Virus record (IMG/VR): IMGVR_UViG_3300020583_000010
Coordinates: 1-64,000 of that record
DNA: 64,000 nt
Direction: 5' to 3' (one strand)
Origin: a virus
Within the stretch, counting starts at the first letter, position 1. Every line of letters starts with the position of its first letter. The position numbers were made by a program, and so were the translations under genes. The notes beneath the pieces were generated by a model. It was not told where the DNA came from. It saw only the letters and a list, made by a program, of their open reading frames with translations, and made no database searches. Below are positions 52,124 through 60,319 of this stretch, in pieces.

Positions 52124-54412
52124 TCACCAATCTCCGGCATAATACTCACTAGGAGGTTCCCATACTTCCCCAGAAATAGGGATATTAAAATCAATATCCA
52201 TATGATCGAAACTATTACTACTGAAAGCTGACTCTGAATGAGTTCCCATAATAAACTCTGGTGCTGTATAATAGGCTCTTGCCCCCATGGGATCTTCTTC
52301 TCCCCCCATCATTATAGCGCCGACAGCAGAGCAAGCCAGTGCATCTGCCTGGTCTTTTGAACTAAATGTGGTATGGTCCACTTTTCCGTTCGGCTTCTTT
52401 GTCAGACAGAATAATTCTACCTTAAGAGAATCATTATCTGGCAAACTTATTCTTTGAGACTCCATCAGGTCTCTCAATGCTTTCCAAGGTTCTTCAGATC
52501 TGTCTGTAGAAATTAAAGGAGACTGTATTCCCATAGCCTCGAATGTCTGTCTCGACTCCACGCTGTTGTGTACAAACACACCAGCAGACAGGGCAAAGTT
52601 GTGATGACCTTCAACTGTAAGATCATATACGTCTTCAGGAGAAGATGACCTAATAGCAACTACTTTATGATTATTTATACTGCACCCCTGACCGAACTCT
52701 CTTAACTTATAGTAAGGCATCAAACTTTGGCCCAGTTCTAGATTTTGAGCTTCTAAATATGCCCCATCACGCAGCATAAATGGATGATCTGAGGTACACT
52801 TTATCTTGGCTCCATTATCAAGTTCTACCTCTAACATATCCTCACGAAAACCAGTTTTCCAAGCTTTAGTACACTTACCAGGTACCATTTTTCCGTCTTT
52901 AAATGCATATAACCAGAATGGATCTGAGTCTTCCAACTCTTTTAGAGTTTTAGTAGACCCGTCTAATAAAGGAATCTCTGTATCCCCTGAAAGACAGTTG
53001 TACCCATCATAGGAGAACTGCGGTATATGAAAACCTCTTCGACGTAGTGCCCCCCATAACTCTCTAGCCCAGCGGATCTGGATCTCACGAGGTGGGCTGA
53101 CTGTAATATCTGCCTCAAAAGCTATAACAAAATCAGTGGTCACTATAACCTCTGGCTCAAAGATTGTCTTAGGACCATCTTCTGTTATAACTTCCTTGTC
53201 TACCATACTGGTACGTACAACATGAGACATGGCCACCCCGGCTTTGTCTCCTGTGAGAGCTAGGTCGGCATGCATAGCATATCGAGCACCCACAATAGGA
53301 TAGAAGTCATCCCTGAATATAAACTTGGGAGTCCATGTTCGCCCACCCTCCGAGTAATACTCTACTGTTACTGCTGGCTGCTCTTCCTTCCTTATACAAG
53401 CTTCAATAGCCATTGTGTTCTTGAAATAAGGATCAGCCGCGTGTTTCGGCTTGCACTCGTACTTAGCCTCTGCCTGTGTTTTATTACGCTGATACTGGGC
53501 ATCAAAGTCTTTTTTAGAACGGTTAGGATTTACTTCCCACGTTGGGAAAGGTCCCGACACATACCACTTAGAAGACTTACCTTGTCTTATCTTATTCTTA
53601 TTTCCTTCTTCGGTCAAATTCTGAATAGTGGAACCTAAGTATCTTGGATAACTAATGAATATCTGTTTGAAGACTTCTGGGAACCTTGTACTTGAAGAAG
53701 ATTCCATCATATTCATAATATGCTCAGCAGTATTCTCGGCCTCGCGGGCAGTAGCAAGTCTAGTTTTGGCTACATCTGCCTGAGTCTTGAAACCATCGAT
53801 CTCATCACACACACCAAAAAGAAGGTTAAGCCCCTCCTGGGATTCTGCCTTAGAATGCCCAGAAATTGCTATTAAACTTTTATCGAAGATAATCTGTCCA
53901 TTAGTGACATCTACTCTATCTTTAAACCAACCTCTATTAACATTCTTCTTTAGTGGGTTAAAGAAAGCCTTTTGTGCCTGGTCGGCATTAATAGCAATGT
54001 TCAACATATGAACATCGTCATCTTCAGGTATTTTATAGTATAATTGAGGATCTTTAAGGCACATGAATAGATAAGCTGCTCTAAGCAGGGCAAACCGCAC
54101 ACTAGAATCTTTTCCGCCGCCCTTACCCCACTGAGCCACAAGGTAATTTACTAATCTTATATCTTCATCCCAATAGGAATAGTGTGTGGCTAATCTAGGG
54201 TACAGGCCTGGAAAGTATATTCTCTCTGCATGTCTGATAAAGTCAGTCTGTATAGGGCTGGGTGTGAAACCTCGCATCCCCAGATACTTTTTATCCTGAA
54301 GAAATACATCAAGAGGTACTGGTATCTCTGTAAGTAGGTCCTCTAGTGAAGACTCTTTTACAGCAGTTGTAGTAGGTTTAGGTAGAGTAAATAACTCATC
54401 AAATTTCGACAC
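52124..54412 (-). CDS. Large terminase subunit with mini-intein
   Basis: It packages DNA into heads. The ATPase has Walker A WGKGGGKDS (95-103) and Walker B LLFGVCDEID. The nuclease part has HADLALTGDKAG (first catalytic Asp) and FSYDGYN-SVE, interrupted by the intein between N and S. The last catalytic residue probably lies in SSKDQADALA. Precursor 762 aa, about 618 after splicing. Confidence 0.93.
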   Translation of the reverse strand: MSKFDELFTLPKPTTTAVKESSLEDLLTEIPVPLDVFLQDKKYLGMRGFTPSPIQTDFIRHAERIYFPGLYPRLATHYSYWDEDIRLVNYLVAQWGKGGGKDSSVRFALLRAAYLFMCLKDPQLYYKIPEDDDVHMLNIAINADQAQKAFFNPLKKNVNRGWFKDRVDVTNGQIIFDKSLIAISGHSKAESQEGLNLLFGVCDEIDGFKTQADVAKTRLATAREAENTAEHIMNMMESSSSTRFPEVFKQIFISYPRYLGSTIQNLTEEGNKNKIRQGKSSKWYVSGPFPTWEVNPNRSKKDFDAQYQRNKTQAEAKYECKPKHAADPYFKNTMAIEACIRKEEQPAVTVEYYSEGGRTWTPKFIFRDDFYPIVGARYAMHADLALTGDKAGVAMSHVVRTSMVDKEVITEDGPKTIFEPEVIVTTDFVIAFEADITVSPPREIQIRWARELWGALRRRGFHIPQFSYDGYNCLSGDTEIPLLDGSTKTLKELEDSDPFWLYAFKDGKMVPGKCTKAWKTGFREDMLEVELDNGAKIKCTSDHPFMLRDGAYLEAQNLELGQSLMPYYKLREFGQGCSINNHKVVAIRSSSPEDVYDLTVEGHHNFALSAGVFVHNSVESRQTFEAMGIQSPLISTDRSEEPWKALRDLMESQRISLPDNDSLKVELFCLTKKPNGKVDHTTFSSKDQADALACSAVGAIMMGGEEDPMGARAYYTAPEFIMGTHSESAFSSNSFDHMDIDFNIPISGEVWEPPSEYYAGDW
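52565..52996 (-). other. Mini-intein (no endonuclease) in terminase
   Basis: 144 aa from CLSGDTEIPLLDG to GVFVHN before Ser. Splicing blocks A (CLSGDTEI), B (CTSDHPF), F (VYDLTVEGHHNF) and G (FVHN/S) are complete, with the penultimate His, and there is no LAGLIDADG region. It interrupts the nuclease active-site region. Confidence 0.93.
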
Positions 54413-54427
54413 TTTGGGCTCACGGCC

Positions 54428-54538
54428 TCAGTTATTAGGTTTCTTTTTCTTGGTAGCAGATGTAAAGAATTTACGAACACGTTTACGAACCAGAAGTCTA
54501 CCTGGACGTCCTTTAATTACTCTTGACTGCTTGGCCAC
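54428..54538 (-). CDS. Small basic protein, 36 aa
   Basis: A GTG start at 54538 overlaps the TAG of the upstream 214-aa gene (TAGTG). The product VAKQSRVIKGRPGRLL..KKKKPNN is strongly basic, so it may bind DNA or terminase. Overlap, length and position suggest a real gene, possibly a small packaging accessory. Confidence 0.5.
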   Translation of the reverse strand: MAKQSRVIKGRPGRLLVRKRVRKFFTSATKKKKPNN

Positions 54539-55182
54539 TACTTACTGTCACTGACTTTGATACCCTGCTTCTTAGCGGCAGATACTATTCGTGCCTTAAC
54601 AGAAGCCCAAGTAACACCATTAAGAGGATACTTTTTCTTCACATCTTCATGGTCTATATAACCTAGTGCAGCATGAATATGGTCCGGGTCTAGAGGAAAC
54701 TTTCCATTCTTTGGGTCTCCATATTCAACAGGTCCATACGGTTTAGGACTGCCCTTACTTTTTGACTTAACTGCTGCTAAAGCAACTACTTCATCTAGAG
54801 GACTGGAAAGTTTAACTGCTCCTGGGTGAGCACTTGTCTCATTATTATGAGGTAGGTAATGGTGGAACTGCATAAGATCCATAGCAGCCCGTGCTCTGTT
54901 GTCATGCGGAGCAGTCATGGCACCAGAAGGGTGATGAATTCCAATGAATTTCTTCTTCTTAGTGGCTACTACATGACCTATTTTCATCGCCCCGTGATTA
55001 ACATTGCCTGTAGGTCCCATGGTAAGACCCATAGCATGCATGTTCTCGTTGTCTTCCCACTCATCATGGTCTGTCTGAAGTATAGTATTATCCGGCTCAT
55101 CTGTGGGCTCACTGACAGTAGACTTGGCAGCCTTCTGGCTTTTAGCCAGTTCTAGGATCTGCTCTAGATTATCAGAGGACAT
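54538..55182 (-). CDS. Hypothetical protein, 214 aa
   Basis: An acidic N-terminus, a His-rich centre (HHPSGAMTAPH, HHYLPHNNETSAHPG) and a C-terminal FPLDPDHIHAALGYIDHEDVKKKYPLNGVTWASVKARIVSAAKKQGI, a helical domain seen in some phage head-proximal proteins. Role unknown; it sits just before the terminase gene, where small terminases lie. Confidence 0.62.
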   Translation of the reverse strand: MSSDNLEQILELAKSQKAAKSTVSEPTDEPDNTILQTDHDEWEDNENMHAMGLTMGPTGNVNHGAMKIGHVVATKKKKFIGIHHPSGAMTAPHDNRARAAMDLMQFHHYLPHNNETSAHPGAVKLSSPLDEVVALAAVKSKSKGSPKPYGPVEYGDPKNGKFPLDPDHIHAALGYIDHEDVKKKYPLNGVTWASVKARIVSAAKKQGIKVSDSK

Positions 55183-55215
55183 AACTTTACTCCAAGCTGC
55201 GAGACATTGTCTGTT

Positions 55216-55656
55216 TTAACCATCGGACTTGGCAATTAGATTAGCTACAAAGTGCTCAGCTTCGAAGTCTGAAGCATTAGCATAGTGAGCACCGCCATGA
55301 CCGCGATGATGAAATTGGCAGAGCCACTCAAGATTTATTGCAGACTCTATCCATTTTCCAAGCTCATCTGGATTACTAACTCCAGGATACTGTTTTTCTA
55401 GAAATTCTAAGTTTACACTATTCTGGAGTGCCCACTCTATGTGAGAATGATGGAGTTCTAGTGGAAGGTCTAGCGTACAGTCTGAAAAGTCTCCGCGCCT
55501 CTTACCCACAGAGCACTGGTATATTTCTGGATTGTTCTTAGTTACTCTATGATAGTGGTCAAAGTCTCGATAGTTAGGATCACTCTCTCTTGCGCCGTGT
55601 TCTGGATAGTGAACGATGTAGTGATCAGACTTAGCCTGATCATGTGCAGCTACCAA
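55216..55656 (-). CDS. HNH-like nuclease, 146 aa
   Basis: It has LELHHSHIEWALQN and a later INLEWLCQFHHRGHGGAHYA, the two halves of an HNH/His-Me finger motif. HNH genes near terminases often aid DNA cutting in packaging. A homing role is also possible. Confidence 0.72.
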   Translation of the reverse strand: MVAAHDQAKSDHYIVHYPEHGARESDPNYRDFDHYHRVTKNNPEIYQCSVGKRRGDFSDCTLDLPLELHHSHIEWALQNSVNLEFLEKQYPGVSNPDELGKWIESAINLEWLCQFHHRGHGGAHYANASDFEAEHFVANLIAKSDG

Positions 55657-56024
55657 CTTATCCCCGCATTCACAACTACTGAACCTTCCATAAGTTTAGT
55701 TATGACTCCTGAGCCAGATTCAACTAGCAGGGCATACTTACCAGTAAAGTAAGTCATTGCCGTAGTGGCGGCAGCTGTCGCAGTGATCTCTATGGTACCT
55801 GCGGCTCCACCTAATATTAAAGACGTATTAGGAGCTGTAGTTCCATCATTTGTAATAGTCAGTATGGGAGATTTATTTATCAAATCTGTCACTACATGAA
55901 GTCGAGCGGAATACCCTGTTAAGTTTACTGGGTTATTATTACTGTCTAGCCACGTGTAAACATAATCATAAGAAGACCCTTGTTCAAATGCAATATTCAT
56001 CAGTGTTACAGGTGTGCTAGACAT
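55650..56024 (-). CDS. BppU-like small protein, 124 aa
   Basis: IAFEQGSSYDYVYTWLDSNNNPVNLTGYSARLHVVTDL resembles the beta domains of BppU-type tail adaptors, here next to packaging genes. The C-terminal FTGKYALLVES..VITKLMEGSVVV is a matching strand pattern. It overlaps the HNH gene by seven bases and the 84-aa gene by one. Confidence 0.62.
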   Translation of the reverse strand: MSSTPVTLMNIAFEQGSSYDYVYTWLDSNNNPVNLTGYSARLHVVTDLINKSPILTITNDGTTAPNTSLILGGAAGTIEITATAAATTAMTYFTGKYALLVESGSGVITKLMEGSVVVNAGISW

Positions 56025-56278
56025 TATTTACCCCCGTGAGCTGCTGACTTCAGTGCTGACCACTCAGCCAAAGCTTTCTTAGCCGCTGCCTGAGTGTCAG
56101 GATGAATCTTCTTTTCGCCACCCATAGGTTTACCAGCAGCCCAGCCCTTGACCACATTGACAGCTATGGCGATAGCCTCTGACTCACTATGACCATGAGA
56201 AATTAGAGCATTTGCTATATGCTCGGTCGTCAAATGTAAGGAGGTAAGTGCCACGGCTTTGGTTTTGTCTTTTTCCAT
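56024..56278 (-). CDS. Hypothetical helical protein, 84 aa
   Basis: Helical, His/Ala-rich; HTQAAAKKALAEWSALKSAAHGGK at the end. It overlaps the 44-aa gene upstream by 49 bases in another frame. Function is unknown. Confidence 0.6.
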   Translation of the reverse strand: MEKDKTKAVALTSLHLTTEHIANALISHGHSESEAIAIAVNVVKGWAAGKPMGGEKKIHPDTQAAAKKALAEWSALKSAAHGGK

Positions 56279-56364
56279 AATGGCTTAGAACCAACTGGCT
56301 GTAGCGTACTAGCTTTCTGCATACTATCTGCTGCGAGCAGTACCTTTTCTAAATCTCCTGACAT
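56230..56364 (-). CDS. Small protein, 44 aa
   Basis: ATG 56364 follows a strong GGGAGGTG ribosome site. The product MSGDLEKVLLAADSM.. has a helical start and a basic, Pro-rich end. It overlaps the 84-aa gene, so either gene could be the main product; the good ribosome site supports this one. Confidence 0.5.
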   Translation of the reverse strand: MSGDLEKVLLAADSMQKASTLQPVGSKPLWKKTKPKPWHLPPYI

Positions 56365-56410
56365 AAGGCATCACCTCCCAGCATCAGATTTTAAATACTT
56401 CTATCTTCGA

Positions 56411-56420
56411 GATAATCGGC
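56411..56420 (-). promoter_or_regulatory. Late-type motif before packaging genes
   Basis: Minus-strand GCCGATTATC, 46 bp before the 44-aa gene. Confidence 0.55.
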
Positions 56421-56468
56421 TAAATCTCTTAATGCCTGAGGACTGTCATACTGCAACCCAGCTAGAAA

Positions 56469-56508
56469 ATCCCTAGTAACAGCGCTCTTACTAGGGATAA
56501 TCGGATAT
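56469..56508 (-). terminator. Terminator after glycan module
   Basis: ATCCCTAGTAA and TTACTAGGGAT form an 11-bp stem followed by TTTCTAG on the minus strand, just past the glycosyltransferase-like gene at 56520. Confidence 0.85.
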
Positions 56509-56515
56509 ACCTATG
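56506..56515 (-). promoter_or_regulatory. Late-type motif-like sequence
   Basis: Minus-strand TCCGATTATC, overlapping the upstream arm of the terminator. It lies 142 bp from the next start, so it may be a duplicate of the 56411 motif or fortuitous. Confidence 0.3.
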
Positions 56516-56519
56516 CCGT

Positions 56520-57200
56520 CTACCTGTGCTCTTCGAAGGTAGCTGCTACTGTAGCAGGGTACATCTCTGGAGTAGTGTGAACTCCTTCAAGCTCTCCTAT
56601 ATGGCAAGATCTGCTGACCCCCGGATGAACAAATGGGTTTACAGACTTAGCCAGCCTAGAGAGATTCCAATCCCAGCCAGCCTCAGCTCCATTAGCCAGT
56701 CCAGTAGAGTAGTCATGGTCCCATGTGTCCCTTATATGATGTTCCCAAGACTCTTTCCAGGTTCCCCACACTAAAACTTCGAATCTTCTCTCTAGCCTTA
56801 GCTCATCCTGGGTTCCGGCTAGGTTGTAAGTATGTGAGCATATTCCTAAAACATCACTCGGAGTATATACTCTTTTAGCTCTGCCAAAGTACTCCAATAT
56901 GTCATCTGACACTATTATGTCTTCTTCAGCTAGAATAGTGAAGTCAGATCCATTATTAAATGAGTAGTTAAGAGCTCTCCAAGGATTACCAAGAACCCCA
57001 TGCTTGTGGGTATTCTCGTGTATAGTAATGTTTAAGGTAGACTCTTCCATTACTCTAAGCATCTCTGACTGTCTATCACTTGGATCTAAGAATATATCAA
57101 TTTCTGTATTCTCTATTCCGCGTACCCTAGCCCAGCTCTCTAAAGACCTTCTAAGGTAAGGTGCACGTCTATGAGCTGTAAATACTATATTAATGCTCAA
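56520..57200 (-). CDS. Glycosyltransferase-like protein, 226 aa
   Basis: A GT-A-type fold is suggested by IVFTAHRRAPYLRRSLESWARV near the start, followed by a FTILAEEDIIVSDD acidic metal-binding motif and later AEAGWDWNLSRLA. It resembles GNT-I/GT2-like enzymes. It overlaps the dehydrogenase gene by four bases. Confidence 0.7.
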   Translation of the reverse strand: MSINIVFTAHRRAPYLRRSLESWARVRGIENTEIDIFLDPSDRQSEMLRVMEESTLNITIHENTHKHGVLGNPWRALNYSFNNGSDFTILAEEDIIVSDDILEYFGRAKRVYTPSDVLGICSHTYNLAGTQDELRLERRFEVLVWGTWKESWEHHIRDTWDHDYSTGLANGAEAGWDWNLSRLAKSVNPFVHPGVSRSCHIGELEGVHTTPEMYPATVAATFEEHR

Positions 57201-58453
57201 AGTTGTTCACCTAGAGGCACATAAGTAATAGTAGAAGAAATGTGTACTATGTACCTAAAGGGATCTACTACTACGCTGCCTTCAGGAAATTTTAGATACT
57301 CAAATGCAGAATGCTTTGTACCCACTAAGTATACGGCAGGTTTATTGAGTGCACTCTCTACACTTTCAGCACCATCTATATACGGGTCTACTTGAGTAGA
57401 GTCTCTTCCCATATAAGATAAAAGATTTCCTACCAGTGTTGCTGGTGAACCGTTTACTAGGTTAGACTCTGGCTTATAGGCCTTACCCAGAATAACTACG
57501 GGCAGTTCTCTACTATCGGAGTAAGAGTACAGCAGGTCAGCTAACCACTGAGCCTGGTCTTCACGAGCTTTCGAGACAAACTCGAAAGGGTCAGCTGACA
57601 ACTCTAAAGTGTCAGCAAGCCAGGACATTGCTATATTATCCCTTGGGTGACAAGAACCACCATCCCCCATCCCTCCGCGCATATAGGTTGGACTTATTAC
57701 ACGCTCTGTAGCTAGGGAAAGTCCATCAATAACGCTGTCACAGTCTGCTCCTATCTTGTGACAGATCTCCATCATAGTGTTTCCAAATACTACCTTCATA
57801 GAGATAAAGCAGTTGTAGGCTACTTTAGTCAATTCTGCTGACTTTATATCCATTATGCATACTGGACGATCATGCACTGTAGAATAGATAGACTTTAATA
57901 GGTTAACGGAACTGTTATCGAAGTTATCATGCCCCACTAATACAAACTCTGGGTTAAGAAAGTCATTAATAGTCGTTCCCATAGCTATAAAGAATGGGTT
58001 ATAAACTAAGTCTACATAAGTATTAAGAACTGGTTTTATATAGGTGTCCATAGACCCTGGCAGTGCAGTTGATATAATTACAAGAGTTATATTCTTCTTT
58101 AGTTCTGCTGCTGCCGCACTTATAGATTTTGCAGCAGTAGATAGCCATGTGTAATTGAAATCCTTCTTCTCAGTAGGCATCAAGGTTTCGCCGCCATAAG
58201 CAGAATCGTGTGGTGTCTGTACGGCGCAAAATACAATATCAACTTCGCGCACCACATCTGCTACTGTACTACAAAGAGTCAGATTATCAAGACTTAACTC
58301 AGATAATCCATTCTCAAAAGGGTTATCATGTAAGACGGCTATATTTTCAGGCGCTATGTCATATCCATATATGATATGACCGCCCTTATCTGCCAGAGCT
58401 AGAGCACAAGGAAGCCCAAGCTTTCCTAAACCTACCCAACCAATACTAGTCAT
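57197..58453 (-). CDS. UDP-glucose/GDP-mannose-type 6-dehydrogenase
   Basis: It would oxidise a nucleotide-sugar to its uronic acid. Residues 5-15 (GWVGLGKLGLP) form the NAD-binding loop, STALPGSMD and AYNCFISMKVVFGN follow, and GGSCHPRDN (about residue 268) holds the catalytic Cys. The length of 418 aa is normal. It is flanked by glycosyltransferase-like genes with four-base overlaps, so it forms one glycan module. Which sugar it makes is unknown. Confidence 0.88.
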   Translation of the reverse strand: MTSIGWVGLGKLGLPCALALADKGGHIIYGYDIAPENIAVLHDNPFENGLSELSLDNLTLCSTVADVVREVDIVFCAVQTPHDSAYGGETLMPTEKKDFNYTWLSTAAKSISAAAAELKKNITLVIISTALPGSMDTYIKPVLNTYVDLVYNPFFIAMGTTINDFLNPEFVLVGHDNFDNSSVNLLKSIYSTVHDRPVCIMDIKSAELTKVAYNCFISMKVVFGNTMMEICHKIGADCDSVIDGLSLATERVISPTYMRGGMGDGGSCHPRDNIAMSWLADTLELSADPFEFVSKAREDQAQWLADLLYSYSDSRELPVVILGKAYKPESNLVNGSPATLVGNLLSYMGRDSTQVDPYIDGAESVESALNKPAVYLVGTKHSAFEYLKFPEGSVVVDPFRYIVHISSTITYVPLGEQL

Positions 58454-59010
58454 ATCACGCCGTCTATCTTATTAGTCCTGAAGTAGTAATGATACATTAT
58501 ACTGTCTACATAATGCTGAGTTTTAATTATCTTCTTAGCTCTCAGAGCCGAAGCCCATCTGCTGTCTTCGCCATCACCACCTGATAATTTCACAGTGGAA
58601 GCTAAGTCTTTACGAATAGGATTTAAATGACTTAAATCCCTATAGTACCCTTTATTATCTTCCCACCAAGAGTCGTATTCTAGCGAGTGATACGTCGGTT
58701 TTTGAGGGTTGCCGTCTATGTACAATTGCAACTGAAAGCCAATATAGTCTACACTACTCAGGTTTGGATATATCTGTTCTACATAATCTTCGGCTACCAA
58801 ATCGTCATCATCTATAAAATTAACATAAGACCCATTAGCGGAGTCTAATAGGTCTTGGCGATTCTCACCCAGTGATATGCTAGTATCATTAGTTTTCACT
58901 GCTAGTTCTATGTCTTGGTATCCTTTTATCTGAGGCTCTAAGACTTCCAACAGCCTAGATAGAAAATCAACTCTCGAAGGCTGAGTTAAAATTAATAAAG
59001 ACCATTTCAT
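58450..59010 (-). CDS. GT2-like glycosyltransferase, 186 aa
   Basis: The GT-A signature FIDDDDLVAEDYV (DDD metal-binding) near residue 66 follows a SLLILTQPSRVDFL-type start. It is short, lacking an acceptor domain. It is coupled to both neighbours (four-base overlap and shared base). Confidence 0.75.
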   Translation of the reverse strand: MKWSLLILTQPSRVDFLSRLLEVLEPQIKGYQDIELAVKTNDTSISLGENRQDLLDSANGSYVNFIDDDDLVAEDYVEQIYPNLSSVDYIGFQLQLYIDGNPQKPTYHSLEYDSWWEDNKGYYRDLSHLNPIRKDLASTVKLSGGDGEDSRWASALRAKKIIKTQHYVDSIMYHYYFRTNKIDGVI

Positions 59011-59693
59011 TAGAATGCTGCAATGAACTCTCTAAGCTTCTCAGCATCTAGTTCTCTGTCTCTTTGCATTGACTCATACTTTCCTGTCACGTCATCCGCC
59101 CAATGTCTCACTAGTCTCTCCTGGTGTGTCTTGTCCCAGGTACCTTTACCGGCACAAGGATGCATATGCTCTGTATAAAGGTCTGGTAGAAATACTTTAC
59201 GGCCTATTCTTACTGCTAAGTCAGTCAACCATGTGTCATTGAAGTCTGAGGAAAAGTATGGAGGCACAAAGTACCCTAAAGCCTCTGTCCAGTTTCTATG
59301 AAGGAAGCTATGAGTTGCCAGTGCCTCCCCCTGAATACCATCCTCACCATGAACTAATACTATCTTATCAGGAACTTTTGCGAATTCTGCCTTGACTTGG
59401 CTGTCCCAGTGCGCAGTTCGGAATACTATGTCATCACCACAGTGCATATTTATCTCGGAATTAGAATACTCATAACACTTATTCCACATCTCAGATAATA
59501 CTATGCGTGGTCCTAGGACCACTGTACAGTCTAACTTCCATATCATATCAGCGGATGCTCTGTCATCTTCATCCACATAAAATATGAACTCTACTTCGTT
59601 ATCTGATGTAGATCTAGCGCTATCAACCATACGCTTTATATTATCAGGGCGCTCTCTAGTTGGCGTAAGTAAAGAAATAGTCACTTTGTCCAA
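59010..59693 (-). CDS. GT2-like glycosyltransferase, 227 aa
   Basis: A GT-A start (TISLLTPTRERPDNIKRMVDSA) and FYVDEDDRAS then HCGDDIVFR acidic motifs. The rest (HGEDG..HSFLHR..YFSSDFNDTWLTDLA) matches nucleotide-sugar GT2-like enzymes. It lies between the RNA ligase and GT2 genes. Confidence 0.75.
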   Translation of the reverse strand: MDKVTISLLTPTRERPDNIKRMVDSARSTSDNEVEFIFYVDEDDRASADMIWKLDCTVVLGPRIVLSEMWNKCYEYSNSEINMHCGDDIVFRTAHWDSQVKAEFAKVPDKIVLVHGEDGIQGEALATHSFLHRNWTEALGYFVPPYFSSDFNDTWLTDLAVRIGRKVFLPDLYTEHMHPCAGKGTWDKTHQERLVRHWADDVTGKYESMQRDRELDAEKLREFIAAF

Positions 59694-60319
59694 GTCTTTC
59701 CACCACCGTGGCCGTAGTCATCACAGTCATCATAGGTAGTCTTATATGCACTACGAGAGGCATGATGAAACACTACAAGCCCTTCTGGATTCATAAAGCC
59801 TTTAGACGCCTGTGATCCTGTTACCTGCAATTCATATTTCACTGTTTCAATAGTGTTTGTACTAAATGAACCAACAAACAACTCAGGAACCATTCCAAGA
59901 CCTTCTACCTCAGAAAGGTTGGTGTCTCTCCATCGCAGTGTGTTAAAAAGTGAGAATCTACGTTCCCCTTTAGTCAACCCATACCCTCGCTGAACTCCGC
60001 TACCCCACCATTCCCCGAAGTGTAGTCCTTCTCCAAGAACTTTGGCTAAGTCTTTGCCATTCTTCTCTACCCAGGAAGCAAATCCAAAGTTATCATCACC
60101 GGGATAGATCAACCGCTTGCGAGATTGGGCAGTCACTCTATAAGTAGAACCACCTACAGTTACTACACCTCTGTCATCTCCCCAGTCCATCATATCATCA
60201 TATGGAATTAAAGGAGTAACATGAACACCGGCATTTGTTCCATCGATTTTTTCCGTAATTGTCATGTCACGATTAAGCCGTGCCAGACTTGGAAATCCTA
60301 CAAACTCTACTTCAGACAT
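59681..60319 (-). CDS. RNA ligase (T4 Rnl2-like family), 212 aa
   Basis: Motif I EKIDGTN with the adenylated Lys24, a later GEWWG (motif III), NPEGLVVFH (motif IV) and AYKTTY (motif V). It would seal RNA nicks, for example repairing tRNAs cleaved by host anticodon nucleases. The tRNA-rich left arm makes that role attractive. No polynucleotide kinase gene was seen. Confidence 0.85.
   Translation of the reverse strand: MSEVEFVGFPSLARLNRDMTITEKIDGTNAGVHVTPLIPYDDMMDWGDDRGVVTVGGSTYRVTAQSRKRLIYPGDDNFGFASWVEKNGKDLAKVLGEGLHFGEWWGSGVQRGYGLTKGERRFSLFNTLRWRDTNLSEVEGLGMVPELFVGSFSTNTIETVKYELQVTGSQASKGFMNPEGLVVFHHASRSAYKTTYDDCDDYGHGGGKTWTK

Noticed and set aside
55212-55226. CCGATGGTT match near the HNH gene end
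   Set aside because: It is the Ser-Asp-Gly-stop coding sequence of that gene and is not followed by a suitably spaced start; treated as chance.
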